From contig CAVZIK010000006.1 in the NCBI GenBank assembly GCA_963775295.1, positions 1,550,001 through 1,614,000 on the forward strand: 64,000 bases of DNA, written 5' to 3'. Below the pieces are notes generated by a model, which worked only from the letters and a program-made list of their open reading frames with translations, was not told the origin of the DNA and did not search any database. The position numbers and the translations under genes are program-made. The DNA comes from JAMDEO01 sp963775295. GTDB taxonomy: Bacteria; Actinomycetota; Thermoleophilia; RBG-16-64-13. Of the stretch, positions 51,745 through 60,571 are shown one piece after another; position 1 is the first letter of the stretch, and each line of letters opens with the position of its first letter.

Positions 51745-51999
51745 ATGGAGAAGCTCTATTCACCCGCTGATCGCGACAAGCTTCTTGCCCTTCTGCGGCA
51801 AGTCCGGGTCGAGGCGGGCATTGGTCAGCAGCAGCTTGCGGATCGTCTCGGCCGTCCGCAGTCTTTCGTATCGAAGTACGAAACGGGGGAACGGCGCCTC
51901 GACATCTTGGAGCTTCGGGAGGTCTGCCGCGCACTCGATGTTCCCCTTGTCGACTTCCTGTTCCGTCTGGAGCAGCAACTGGCTTCCTCAGCCGCCTGA
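51745..51999 (+). CDS. XRE-family transcriptional regulator
   Basis: 84 residues. HTH_3 core GIGQQQLADRLGRPQSFVSKYETGERRLD with flanking helices, ending in VPLVDFLFRLEQQL. It follows the operator-like palindrome and lies upstream of the McrB-N-type gene cluster on the same strand, so it may control that cluster. Confidence 0.88.
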   Translation: MEKLYSPADRDKLLALLRQVRVEAGIGQQQLADRLGRPQSFVSKYETGERRLDILELREVCRALDVPLVDFLFRLEQQLASSAA

Positions 52000-52152
52000 G
52001 ACCAAGGGGCGGCCCCCGTCCAATGGGGACAGCTCCTATCACCTGCTCGGGCGTGTTTCGCTGTCCCGCAGTCCACGGATGTCCTGTGATTGGTTTCATT
52101 GAGCGGGTCAACGGGCCCGGTCACCCAGCCCGACACGCGACCTTGTAGGCTA

Positions 52153-52335
52153 ATGACCTGGACTACGACGATAATCTGGAACGCAGTGCTAATCGCCGCA
52201 GTCATCTACGGCGCTTTGACGCATAGACGGTGGCTGTGGATCAGCGCGGCCGCCATCGTTGTCGTATTGTTCGCCGCCTTCGTGTTGCTGGGCGGAGTGG
52301 GCGGATCGGGTGACGCGGGGTACATCTTGAACTAG
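52153..52335 (+). CDS. Small membrane protein
   Basis: 60 residues with two hydrophobic helices (IIWNAVLIAAVIYGAL, WISAAAIVVVLFAAFVLLGG). The ribosome site is weak. Not recognised. Confidence 0.45.
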   Translation: MTWTTTIIWNAVLIAAVIYGALTHRRWLWISAAAIVVVLFAAFVLLGGVGGSGDAGYILN

Positions 52336-52532
52336 CAGCGTCTCCCCGCCGCTTCCTTTCCCGGAAGCCCGCACGGCTCGACAATCGGCAGCCCACGCGG
52401 TCTTTCCCGGCAGATCCTTCACTACCCCTTGGCAGCCGCCCCGGCTACGCGTCGTCCTTTCCGCCAGCAGTAATTCTTCCCGAAACGAGCGATCCTTTAA
52501 TTGCGGTAACCAATACCGTGAAAGGACACGCT

Positions 52533-53759
52533 ATGGGGGAAACGATCTGGCAACGTGTCGAGAGACGCATCGTTCAAACTCGGGACATGTTGACGGCGCA
52601 AGGCAAGCTGCTCAACCCCGATGAGCTTGCGGCGGCATATGAGTCCTTCCGCAGGCGCTTTGGGCCGGAAATACTGGCCAAACTCGACGATACCGAACTG
52701 CTTCATCTTTTGACAACCCGCGACGAAACCGCCCTTCCCACCTGGCTTGAGCACGAGGACCAGGGCGAGGACGCGGAACTGGCTTTCGGTTTCATTCGGC
52801 CATTGGGCCCGCGTTGTCTCGGGCTGTGGTTCGATGAAACGGAGGGATGCTGGTGTCGAGAGGCGCGTAGTGGTGAGTATGTCCGCGACGAGCGCTCGCT
52901 CACGCGACTCACCGAACAGGAGGCGGTGGCGCTTGCGCGCAGTTGGCAAGAGCAGCTCTCAAGAGCGGCCGGTCTTATCGCCGACCTTCCCGAGGTGGCA
53001 GGCGACGCCGTCTACCTGGCACTTCAACGTGGACTCGAAGCCGCCGCTCCCGATCTCGTTCGAGAGGGCTGGGCGCATAAATACTTGAGCATGTGCTACC
53101 CGGCGCGGCTGAGTCATATCCACGATCCCCGGGAACAGCGATTCCTCCTCTTGCGGTGTCTCGAGATGCCGCCGTGTGCAGGGGCAGCGGCTGTCCTAGC
53201 GTTCATCTGCGGAGGACGGTTTTCCCGGATGGCTCGGGAGCTTGATATGCCCATGAGCCACCTATGCCGATCACTGCGGACCTTTCTCGGTTGCCGTCAT
53301 CGCTACTGGGCCATTGAGATAGCTGACACGGAATGGCAGGACTTCACCGCTCGAGGCTTCATCGACATGGGGTGGCCGCTCCTCGGAGATCTCACGGTCC
53401 ATGGCCCAATCGAGTCCAGGCGCTGGGACCGGGTCGTCAGTGAGCGAATGTTCCAGCACTACCCAATGGCGCCACGCCGCCTAGTTCTTGCCCAACTACG
53501 CTGGTTAAGCAGATTTCTCAGTCGGCGGGATGTCCTTCTTGCTCACCAGGGAAGCCGGGTGCTTGGTCTTGCCGAGGTCCCCGGTCCCTACACGTTTGAG
53601 CCGTTCTGGGAGCATCCCCATCGCCGTCCCATTCGACCGCTCGACATTGACCTCTCGGAGATCTCCGTTCGCGAACTTCCCAAGAGACCAATTGTTGACC
53701 TGGGGGCCCATCCCCGGGTTGTGCTCGCCATTGAGGAGGCGCTCTATGAAAAAGAGTAG
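52533..53759 (+). CDS. Stand-alone McrB-type N-terminal recognition-domain protein
   Basis: 408 residues from the ATG at 52533 (AAAGGA site). Segments such as SFRRRFGPEILAKLD, REGWAHKYLSMCYPARLS, HRYWAIEIAD and RVLGLAEVPGPYTFEP appear, in this order, in the N-terminal part of McrB-like AAA+ proteins, where that part reads modified DNA (EVE-like module at the end). The AAA+ GTPase domain that normally follows is absent; the frame ends cleanly and the next gene overlaps. Likely a DNA-modification or nucleic-acid sensor acting with the downstream genes. Family recognition is from memory and was not searched. Confidence 0.6.
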   Translation: MGETIWQRVERRIVQTRDMLTAQGKLLNPDELAAAYESFRRRFGPEILAKLDDTELLHLLTTRDETALPTWLEHEDQGEDAELAFGFIRPLGPRCLGLWFDETEGCWCREARSGEYVRDERSLTRLTEQEAVALARSWQEQLSRAAGLIADLPEVAGDAVYLALQRGLEAAAPDLVREGWAHKYLSMCYPARLSHIHDPREQRFLLLRCLEMPPCAGAAAVLAFICGGRFSRMARELDMPMSHLCRSLRTFLGCRHRYWAIEIADTEWQDFTARGFIDMGWPLLGDLTVHGPIESRRWDRVVSERMFQHYPMAPRRLVLAQLRWLSRFLSRRDVLLAHQGSRVLGLAEVPGPYTFEPFWEHPHRRPIRPLDIDLSEISVRELPKRPIVDLGAHPRVVLAIEEALYEKE

Positions 53760-53901
53760 TAAGAGGTTCGGCCTGTTCAAAGGCCCAGGAAGCATAACCC
53801 CAGGGACTTGGGCGCGGAACATGGATCAACACGCTTACGGCGCCTTTGAACACGTCTTTGCTGCGGATGCCGCGAAGACGGCGGGGGGAGGACGGCGGTG
53901 A
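53746..53901 (+). CDS. Small basic protein in the McrB-N cluster
   Basis: 51 residues, ATG with GAGGAGG 8 nt upstream, overlapping the previous gene by 14 bp and the next by 4. Basic start (KKSSKRFGLFKGPG). Coupling on both sides supports it. Not recognised. Confidence 0.55.
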   Translation: MKKSSKRFGLFKGPGSITPGTWARNMDQHAYGAFEHVFAADAAKTAGGGRR

Positions 53902-54464
53902 GCGCTTTCATCGTTGGCAAGGCCCACATCGACGCGCTGGTAATCGCGGCCGTCTACGAAGAACCTGGCGACTGCGGACCGCTCAGTTGGTTCGTCCGAG
54001 AGCTGACCGAGGAAGAGAGATCTGGCTGCTTCATGACCGGTGGACCATGGGGACCGGAAGCGCTGCGGCTGGCCGAGGAGTTGCGACGACATGCCACCCT
54101 GGACCAGGCTGACCGCATCGGGCAGATGCTGATGCGGGAGAACCAGCTGAGCGTGAACCATCGCTATGGCGAGGCCGAGATCGAAGACGTCTACTCCTTC
54201 ATCCCGATCAAGGGAACCGTCCGCGTCAATCCGGTCATGATCCTCAAAGCCATCGCCTGCCTTGAGTATCAATCTTGTGAGCATCCCGGCTGGGAGGGGA
54301 GCGAGGCACACGCGTTCTGCGAGGCGCTGCGTCGACGGATGATCCGCCGGCTACCTGGATATGATGAGGCCCCCTGGGAGGTTGGCCGTCCGGACGGAAC
54401 GAGCTTCATCGCCTGGATGAGGGTGACGGGCGAGCGGGAAGGAACAGAGGATCAGGGATGCTGA
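53898..54464 (+). CDS. Uncharacterised conserved-type protein in the McrB-N cluster
   Basis: 188 residues. MSAFIVGKAHIDALV at the start and ACLEYQSCEHPGWEGSEAHAFCEALRR near residue 130 recall a protein found on plasmids, phages and accessory regions, for which I know no function. It overlaps the genes on both sides by 4 and 7 bp. Confidence 0.65.
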   Translation: MSAFIVGKAHIDALVIAAVYEEPGDCGPLSWFVRELTEEERSGCFMTGGPWGPEALRLAEELRRHATLDQADRIGQMLMRENQLSVNHRYGEAEIEDVYSFIPIKGTVRVNPVMILKAIACLEYQSCEHPGWEGSEAHAFCEALRRRMIRRLPGYDEAPWEVGRPDGTSFIAWMRVTGEREGTEDQGC

Positions 54465-54754
54465 CCGCGCGCCAGATAGCGAAGACTCAACGCACTGCCG
54501 ATGGTCATCTCCTCTGGTTCGGTGGCCTCGCTAATAAATATCCGGCCATCAAGGTCGAGGGAAGGACCGTCTATGTCAAGCGGCTATTGTGGGAGGAGAG
54601 CGACGGGCCTATCCCGGAGGGTGCAGTTGTGATCTCTGCGTGCGGTCAACGTCTCTGCATTGAACCTTCCCATCTGGGTCTCAGTACTCCAGGTCGCCAC
54701 GCCAGTATCAGAGACGCGCTCGGACGGTTCGGAAAGGATGCAGGACTGCGATAG
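54458..54754 (+). CDS. HNH-like protein
   Basis: 98 residues. VYVKRLLWEESDGPIPEGAVV, then CGQRLCIEPSHLGLSTPGRHA has the layout of HNH endonucleases (C..CxxPxHL), but the first His of the usual HxC is replaced (ISAC). It may be a DNA-binding relic or a degenerate nuclease. Part of the tightly spaced cluster. Confidence 0.55.
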   Translation: MLTARQIAKTQRTADGHLLWFGGLANKYPAIKVEGRTVYVKRLLWEESDGPIPEGAVVISACGQRLCIEPSHLGLSTPGRHASIRDALGRFGKDAGLR

Positions 54755-54807
54755 GTAGGGGTCGAAGTGGGGTTGGCTGAATAGGACCCGGCTCAAGGAG
54801 ATTATGG

Positions 54808-55332
54808 ATGCCGATCCACGGATGCGAACGCTCATTCGCCGAACTCGCCAATACCGTCCTTCCCATCTGTATGGAGGGCATGCGCGAAGCATTGGAGGCT
54901 CCAACGTCACTCGCCGAGTTCGCCATCAAGGGAGTTGGTCCCGTGACGCTTCGGACGCACTGGGGACTCGACCACGATCCCAAGGGCTGCTACGTCCTTA
55001 TTGAGGATGGGCGTCCCGTCTACGTGGGCATCTCACAGCATGTCATCGAGCGCCTCAGGGAGCACGTACTCGGCGCCGATCACTATGCGGCTACTCTTGC
55101 CTATCGCATTGCCTCAACCAGGCACCCGCATGGTACGACCGCATCCCTTGCGATGAAGGATGCGGCATTTCTCGCCCAGTTTGAGGAATCGCGTGACTAT
55201 CTTCAAGCCCTACAGGTAGCCTTCATAGAGATCGAGAACCCGCTTGAGCTCTACCTATTCGAAGCATACTGCGCGAGGGAACTCGAAACCGGCTCCGACA
55301 ACGGCGGCTGGAATACGTTCGCGACGCACTAG
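54808..55332 (+). CDS. GIY-YIG nuclease-like protein
   Basis: 174 residues (AAGGAG site). GCYVLIEDGRPVYVGISQHVIERLREHV gives the GIY-YIG signature (CYV ... VYVG) and the catalytic Arg. ENPLELYLFEAYCAREL includes the Glu expected in the later motif, with a family-typical FEAY. Such domains cut DNA with one metal ion. Last gene of the McrB-N cluster. Confidence 0.7.
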   Translation: MPIHGCERSFAELANTVLPICMEGMREALEAPTSLAEFAIKGVGPVTLRTHWGLDHDPKGCYVLIEDGRPVYVGISQHVIERLREHVLGADHYAATLAYRIASTRHPHGTTASLAMKDAAFLAQFEESRDYLQALQVAFIEIENPLELYLFEAYCARELETGSDNGGWNTFATH

Positions 55333-55560
55333 TTGGCCACCGTTGTCCGCTGTTCTCCATCCCGGCAGGCTGATCGTCACCAAGCGCGCAGCTGGCAGAA
55401 TCTCGTCTTGTGGGTCGAGCACCTTCACGGTGTCGCCCTTATTATTCCGGGTCGTTTCCCAATAGAGTCCGGTTTGGGTGCGTCCCAGCAGGAATCGTGA
55501 GGCCTTCTCTTGGCTTCCTTGGGAAATCGCTGTACCTGTCACGGGTTCTGCGGGCCTCAT
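55255..55560 (-). CDS. Possible small protein coupled to the Thr-rich lipoprotein
   Basis: 101 codons. The start ATG overlaps the stop of the lipoprotein gene (ATGA). Its 3' end overlaps the GIY-YIG gene on the other strand by 78 bp, which weakens the case. The stretch KASRFLLGRTQTGLYWETTR looks protein-like. Not recognised. Confidence 0.35.
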   Translation of the reverse strand: MRPAEPVTGTAISQGSQEKASRFLLGRTQTGLYWETTRNNKGDTVKVLDPQDEILPAARLVTISLPGWRTADNGGQLVRRERIPAAVVGAGFEFPRAVCFE

Positions 55561-56054
55561 TGCGGTGGCTTGCAGACCTTGCAGGGCGTGTAACCCTGGG
55601 CTATCGCATCTTCCAGACTGATCGCGTGCTTGCTGTGCGATAGATACCGGCAGTTGCCACGATGGTACTTCGCTCCCGTGTCCGTGATGTAGACGGTGAC
55701 CCCGCCGCCGCCCTTCGCGACCGTGGTGGTCGTTGCCTTGTGGGTGGTTGTGGTTTGCTTCTCGGTAGTGGTTGTCGGCTTCGCCGTGGTTGTGGTGGCC
55801 TTCTCGGTAGTCGTCGAGGCCTCTTGGGTCGTAGTCGTGGCAGGGGCGACGGTGGTCGTGGTGACAGAAGATGTGGTGGTGGGATCAAGGGTGGAGGTCG
55901 GTGCCAGGCTGCTGGTCGTCGAGGGCTCCGCAAGTAGACTTGCCGATCCGGCCGGAGCCAACTCACTCCCGCATCCGAACGCTGCTAATGCGATGCAGAA
56001 GATGAAGACCACGGCCAGGCCAATTGTTAGACACTTCCCGGTGAGACTCCGCAC
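55557..56054 (-). CDS. Thr-rich lipoprotein with Cys-containing C-terminal domain
   Basis: 165 residues. The signal segment ends in a lipobox (LAAFGC). About 80 residues of Thr-rich low-complexity tether follow (TTTTVAPATTTT, repeated EKxTTTT units). The C-terminal domain VYITDTGAKYHRGNCRYLSHSK ... GYTPCKVCKPP has an Ada-like arrangement of three Cys and a His, often found on exported nucleases and MBL proteins. Metal binding is likely. Confidence 0.8.
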   Translation of the reverse strand: MRSLTGKCLTIGLAVVFIFCIALAAFGCGSELAPAGSASLLAEPSTTSSLAPTSTLDPTTTSSVTTTTVAPATTTTQEASTTTEKATTTTAKPTTTTEKQTTTTHKATTTTVAKGGGGVTVYITDTGAKYHRGNCRYLSHSKHAISLEDAIAQGYTPCKVCKPPQ

Positions 56055-56135
56055 GGTTCCCCCTCAGTTTGGAATTAGTTACCTGCCTCCTAGGAGACAT
56101 CCAGAGGGGTGTCTCAGGGCCCTTCCTGCCCACAC

Positions 56136-56393
56136 TCATTTCTCTTGCAAGTGCTGTCCTTGGCGAAGTCTTTCGAGTTTGCTCTGGATCCTCGCCTCGG
56201 CGTCCTTTCTAGCTCCGGGGTCGATCTCGGCGCTCAGAAGCAAACCGTCCTTGACCTCGATGAGGAGCCAGTCCCCTTCCTTCGCATCTAGCAGCAGCTC
56301 CTGTCTTTCAACGACCAGACGTTCGGTGCCATCCCCAAGGAGGAGAACAGCGTTGCCTTCTTCAAATCTGTCGATCACGGCTTTCACGCCCAT
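56136..56393 (-). CDS. DUF3006-like protein
   Basis: 85 residues. KAVIDRFEEGNAVLLLGDG and VVERQELLLDAKEGDWLLIE match the small beta-barrel DUF3006 family, which often accompanies ComEC-like MBL proteins. Here it overlaps the end of one by a shared ATGA, in agreement with that linkage. Function unknown. Confidence 0.82.
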   Translation of the reverse strand: MGVKAVIDRFEEGNAVLLLGDGTERLVVERQELLLDAKEGDWLLIEVKDGLLLSAEIDPGARKDAEARIQSKLERLRQGQHLQEK

Positions 56394-57703
56394 CAGCGCA
56401 CCTCCAAAGGCAGTTCGAGGCTAGTCTTGTCCCCGTTCGCAGCGGCGGACACAACGATCCGCCACGTTCCCGGCGTCGTGCTCGTGCCGACCTTCCATCT
56501 CCAGGTCACCGAGCCCTGGTCGTTCGCGGTCTGCTCGCCCAGTCCAGCGGCATGGCTGGGCCCGCTCTTGTAGCGAACCTCGATGCTGCAGGCTGCGCCG
56601 GGAGACGTCTTTATCGTGAGTTTTGCCGTCGATCCTGGGCTCACCGGACTTGTGAGCGACACAACCGATATGGCGAACGACCCCGATGCCGGACCCTGTG
56701 TCTGCTCGATTGCGGAAGGTGGCGCCCGAGGCTGAACGGCGGCTCCGTCGACTGAATAGGTGGAGCCATCCGAGGTCACGACAACGGTGCCGTCCTTGTC
56801 GGTCCCGTAGATCTTAGCCCCCACGTTTTCGAGGGCAGAGATCGTCTCGGCGTGTGGATGCCCATAGCTATTGCCGACCCCGCAGCTGTAGATGGCAACC
56901 TCAGGTCCAACGGCGGTAAGGAAGCTCGCCGAGGAGGCCGAAGAGCTTCCGTGGTGACCCACCTTGAGAATTTGGGCTTGGACGTTCGCCTCAGATGCGA
57001 GGATGTCGGCCTCAGCCTCTTTGCCTGCGTCCCCAGTGAAGAGGAAAGCCACCTTGCCGTAGGCGAGTCGGAGTACGACGGACTGGCTATTTAGATCGTC
57101 TCCGGTCGGGCTCACCGGGTGAAGTACATCGAAGGTCAGACTGCCTAGCTTGAGCGTGTCACCGCGGGTGACTTCAGTGTAGGTCGCCTTGGCTGCGGCA
57201 ATGGCGTCAAGAAAATGTTCGTAGACCGAGGTCGTGTGGGGTTGCCCGTTGGTGACCACCTTAGCGACGGGCAGAGCCTGGAGGACATCGACGAGGCCGC
57301 CAATGTGGTCGGAATGCGGATGGGTGGCCACCATGAGGTCGATGTGATCTATGTTCAGCGACCCCAGATACTCTAGGGCGCCAGAACCGCTCTCGCCTCC
57401 ATCGATCAGCGCCACCTTGCCCTCCGGTGTGATGATCAGTTCGGAGTCTCCCTGACCGACATCGATGAAGTGGACTTGCAGAAGGCCGGAAGGCGAAGAA
57501 GTGGTGGTGGTTGGTGAAGCGATTACGGGAACGCCGATCACGGTCGACGAGACGCCGGGCGACACGGTGGAAACCGACGCTTGGGGCGACGGAGGTGCAG
57601 AGGTAACTGAAGAGCTGGTGCTTGTCGCGATAGCCGACCCGCATCCTGCGAGAAGTGGGAGGGCGCAGAACAGAACAACAGCAAGCTTGGCGGCTCGGAT
57701 CAT
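56393..57703 (-). CDS. ComEC-like metallo-beta-lactamase-fold lipoprotein
   Basis: 436 residues from the ATG at 57701-57703, which places a lipobox (LLAGC) at the right distance; the frame is open further upstream. MBL motifs: VHFIDVGQGDSELI, metal site THPHSDHIGG, Asp in FTGDAGKEAE, and His in KVGHHGSSSAS. This is the nuclease-like domain of ComEC as a separate exported protein, followed by a C-terminal beta domain of about 100 residues. It may degrade extracellular DNA. Confidence 0.85.
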   Translation of the reverse strand: MIRAAKLAVVLFCALPLLAGCGSAIATSTSSSVTSAPPSPQASVSTVSPGVSSTVIGVPVIASPTTTTSSPSGLLQVHFIDVGQGDSELIITPEGKVALIDGGESGSGALEYLGSLNIDHIDLMVATHPHSDHIGGLVDVLQALPVAKVVTNGQPHTTSVYEHFLDAIAAAKATYTEVTRGDTLKLGSLTFDVLHPVSPTGDDLNSQSVVLRLAYGKVAFLFTGDAGKEAEADILASEANVQAQILKVGHHGSSSASSASFLTAVGPEVAIYSCGVGNSYGHPHAETISALENVGAKIYGTDKDGTVVVTSDGSTYSVDGAAVQPRAPPSAIEQTQGPASGSFAISVVSLTSPVSPGSTAKLTIKTSPGAACSIEVRYKSGPSHAAGLGEQTANDQGSVTWRWKVGTSTTPGTWRIVVSAAANGDKTSLELPLEVR

Positions 57704-58310
57704 GATCCGGTCACTGCATCTGCTCCATTCTGGTCCTTTCGTGCCGGGTCCGATCGGCACGTCGTCACAATCGATGACGCAGAGTGGCGGGTTCCCGAGT
57801 AATTGCGCGCGAAAGGGGAAGACCGGACCGGTCACCCCCGCAAGAACGGCGCATTCGGTCGATGACAAGCATCCTATTACTCCCCGAACCTTTTAGATAG
57901 CTGTCTCGGTCGCTTTTGGTAGCCATCCTCATCTTGTCCGGCATGCTCGGGTTCATTACATTGGATGTGAAGTCCCGTTGTTGCCGTGGCTTCGGGAAGG
58001 CTAGAACCCTAGCGAACAGGGCAAGCAGGTAGAGCGGGCTCTTGAGCGAGACCGGCGATGAAGTCAAGCGGGAGGCTAGGATGCCCTGTCCAGTTCATCC
58101 GCCATGACCATGTACCCTTGTGCGCGCCCCCACCCAAATGGCAAAGGTGATACAGGGCGGACCGTGGATACTGGTTTCAGCCACCAGGGTGATAGGTTGG
58201 CCCGGCAGGAACGTCGACACTCGCCAGTGGACCCCGCCCTTTGCGGGATGACCGGCAGGAATCCGTCGGGCGTGTGGCGTAGACTAGATGCATACGAGGA
58301 GGCACTGGCG
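57704..58310. other. Intergenic stretch, nothing recognised
   Basis: It separates the ComEC-like gene from the toxin-antitoxin pair. Open frames here lack ribosome sites and protein-like composition. Confidence 0.45.
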
Positions 58311-59000
58311 ATGGGTATGGTCAGCTACATAGGGCGAGGTATCTACTCAGTACCGCGCGCGGCATGCTTGGCAGGTGCGCGACCCGACTCTGTGCGTCGA
58401 TGGACCGTCAGTAGAACTGACAGCAGCGGCCCCGTTATTCGTTCCGACTATCCCCTCATAGACCATGAGATCACCCTCTCCTTTCTGGATCTGGTGGAGA
58501 TCCAGTTCATCGCGCGGCTGCGCAAGGAACGAGTGTCGCTTCAGAAACTCCGTGAGGCGCATGTCTTCATCAGCGGCGAGTTCAACGTCCCCCACCCGTT
58601 CGCTTGGAAGAAGCTGGAGACTGACGGTCGGGACCTCTTCATCCGCTTCTTGGAAGAGGACACAGGAGATAGTCTGATCATCAAAGCAACGGGTCGTCGG
58701 AAGGCGAACACAGTCTTTCCCGAGGTCATCGAACCCTATTTCCATAACATCGACTTCTCCCCGACAACCTTTCTTGCCGAACGCTACTACCCCCAGGGCC
58801 CGGACGGAGGAGTCGTCCTTGACCCCCGTGTTGCTCTGGGCCAGCCCGTCGTGGCCGGGACTCGAATACTCACCAGCACCGTCGCTGACTTGCTGAAAGC
58901 CGGTGACAGTTCCGAGACCATATCGCGATGGTACGGGCTGACGCCGGAGCAAGTGAAGCAGGCTTGGGTCTTCGAATCTGGCCTAAGGTGCGCAGCGTAG
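58311..59000 (+). CDS. DUF433-domain antitoxin
   Basis: 229 residues from the ATG at 58311 (GAGGAGG 8 nt upstream). The N-terminal MerR-like HTH (MVSYIGRGIYSVPRAACLAGARPDSVRRW) and the C-terminal DUF433 domain (DPRVALGQPVVAGTRILTSTVADLLKAG, then YGLTPEQVKQA) form the VapB45-like antitoxin layout. The next gene overlaps its end and encodes the partner toxin. It should neutralise the toxin and repress the operon. Confidence 0.88.
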   Translation: MGMVSYIGRGIYSVPRAACLAGARPDSVRRWTVSRTDSSGPVIRSDYPLIDHEITLSFLDLVEIQFIARLRKERVSLQKLREAHVFISGEFNVPHPFAWKKLETDGRDLFIRFLEEDTGDSLIIKATGRRKANTVFPEVIEPYFHNIDFSPTTFLAERYYPQGPDGGVVLDPRVALGQPVVAGTRILTSTVADLLKAGDSSETISRWYGLTPEQVKQAWVFESGLRCAA

Positions 59001-59407
59001 GCTTCTTCATAGACGAAGGTCTGCCCCCGGTATTTGCTGCCGTACTGCGAACCCTCGGTTACAAGGCCGTTGCCGCAACGGAAGTGGCGCCCGCAGGAAC
59101 AGACGATGTTGACCACTTTGCCTACTGCAGGGAGAACCAACTCGTATTTGTCACAAGGGACTGGGAGATTAAGCGCCGCAAGACCGAGCGAACAGCGCTA
59201 GCCTCAACGGGTATCACTGTGATCGAGGTCCGCAATCCTACCGCCAACACGTTGACTCTCTTCGAGATGCTCTTCGGGCAACTCACGAAGATAGTTGCTC
59301 TCTTGGACAACGACGAGCCCGAATTCTATGTGACCACTGCGAAGGATCGGATAGAGACCTACGCCAAGTATCAGGCTCGGCAGCACAGACGGAAGCGTCA
59401 TTCTTAG
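58988..59407 (+). CDS. DUF5615 PIN-like toxin
   Basis: 139 residues from the GTG at 58988, which overlaps the antitoxin gene by 13 bp. FFIDEGLPPVFAAVLRTLGY, then GTDDVDHFAYCRENQLVFVTRDWEIKRR are the PIN-like acidic motifs (D, D and TRD) of DUF5615 RNases. It likely cuts RNA when the antitoxin is lost. Confidence 0.85.
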   Translation: MRSVGFFIDEGLPPVFAAVLRTLGYKAVAATEVAPAGTDDVDHFAYCRENQLVFVTRDWEIKRRKTERTALASTGITVIEVRNPTANTLTLFEMLFGQLTKIVALLDNDEPEFYVTTAKDRIETYAKYQARQHRRKRHS

Positions 59408-59475
59408 ACCGGGAGTCCATGTCCTACGGGTCAAATGTGTCGGCGAGGATGGCTGAGGGAATTAGGGGGGATTCG

Positions 59476-60066
59476 ATGACGAGACGGCCGCTTGGCGATC
59501 CTGGGCATAGGGTGACCATGAGGGACGGGCGCATTGAGTACGAGACACTCGCGGATATCCTGCCTGGCGAGGGTCGCCTGGAGATGCTCATCATCGGAAA
59601 GCGACCCGCCCCGACAAGCGTCCAGGCCAGCCACTACCTTCAGGGTCGTCAAGGGCAGTTGTTCTGGAAGCTTATGCGAGACTACGGAATCCTGTCGCAT
59701 GGTCATGGCTATGCTGACGATCTCCTGGCTGCGCAAGGCTTCGGGATAACGGACGTCGTCAAGCGCCCGGCCGCGGCGGGCAATGAACCAACTGACGAGG
59801 AGTACAAGACCGGCGCTCGCCGCATAGCTCAGATTCTCTCGGATCTGAAACCTCGTGTGGCGCTATTCCTCTACAAACCCCCGCTGGTAATACTCGCTAC
59901 GCTGCTAGGCTCCAGCACCGCCGAAGCGAAATACGGCTTCAACGAGGACTTGAAGGACGTGTTCTTCGGTTCGGAGGTCTTCCTCTTCCCCATGCCGGGG
60001 ACTCCCTGTTCAAAGAGCGTACAGGTCAGCAGTATGTCGGAATTGAGGAAGAAGCTCCTCGGCTAA
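59476..60066 (+). CDS. Uracil-DNA glycosylase-superfamily protein (Mug-like)
   Basis: 196 residues from the ATG at 59476 (GGGGGG site). MLIIGKRPAPTSVQASHYLQ and QLFWKLMRDYGIL correspond to the first motif, ITDVVKRPAAAGNE to the middle one, and LFPMPGTPCSKS to the last motif of the superfamily. The Asp/Asn of the catalytic loop is not where Mug has it (GINPG is IGKRPAP here), so activity is uncertain. Possible base-excision repair enzyme. Confidence 0.7.
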   Translation: MTRRPLGDPGHRVTMRDGRIEYETLADILPGEGRLEMLIIGKRPAPTSVQASHYLQGRQGQLFWKLMRDYGILSHGHGYADDLLAAQGFGITDVVKRPAAAGNEPTDEEYKTGARRIAQILSDLKPRVALFLYKPPLVILATLLGSSTAEAKYGFNEDLKDVFFGSEVFLFPMPGTPCSKSVQVSSMSELRKKLLG

Positions 60067-60571
60067 TGGTCCGGCCCCCAGAATGAGTACGGTCTGAAGT
60101 GCTAGGCATTTCGACCGCCGCAACTGCACCCCTACGCGCACCCCTACCGGAATGATAAACGGTGTGTGAAGTCCCGGTACATACTTTCCACATTGGCTCC
60201 GGTAGGTGCTTTACACTTTCGGGACGCGGCTCCGGTACCTAGGCGACAGTTGCACCGGTACCTGCTTTACACTAGAGGAGCTGGCACCCGTTGAGCCTCG
60301 CACAATAGGCAAAAAAGACTGGGAAGCATTTGCCAACCCCGGAGGACGAGCCAGAAGGCGAAATCCGGGCCATGGGCGATTGCGTGGTTCGGCAGTTGCC
60401 GGTGTGCGGGGAAGTAAATGTAGCGCGCATTCCAAACGTCTTACTCCATAGAGGGATCAGAAACAGGCACCGGGAGGAACGACGAAACAGGTCGCGGCCG
60501 CAGACACGAGAGACCGGGATAGTCGAAGTCTGAGCCGCGACCAGGAATGGCCCGCCGAGTTCGAAGCACTG
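60067..60571. other. Non-coding region upstream of the sigma-factor operon
   Basis: Holds three 19-bp repeats and a partial fourth. The stretch from 60452 is in the sigma-factor reading frame but has no standard start codon. Confidence 0.5.
60174..60273 (+). repeat. Three 19-bp direct repeats (CCGGTA-N3-xCTTTxCACx)
   Basis: Copies at 60174-60192, 60199-60217 and 60255-60273; the last two differ at only two positions. A partial copy (CCGGTACCT) starts at 60232. Spacings are 25, 33 and 23 bp. Probably binding sites of a regulator or sigma factor. Confidence 0.65.

Noticed and set aside
55700..55930. Repetitive array that might suggest CRISPR or tandem DNA repeats
   Set aside because: The repetition comes from Thr codons and irregular units; there are no equal spacers. 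No CRISPR array was seen anywhere in the window.
55662..55937. Gly/Arg-rich plus-strand frames
   Set aside because: They are shadows of the Thr-rich low-complexity tether of the lipoprotein on the other strand.
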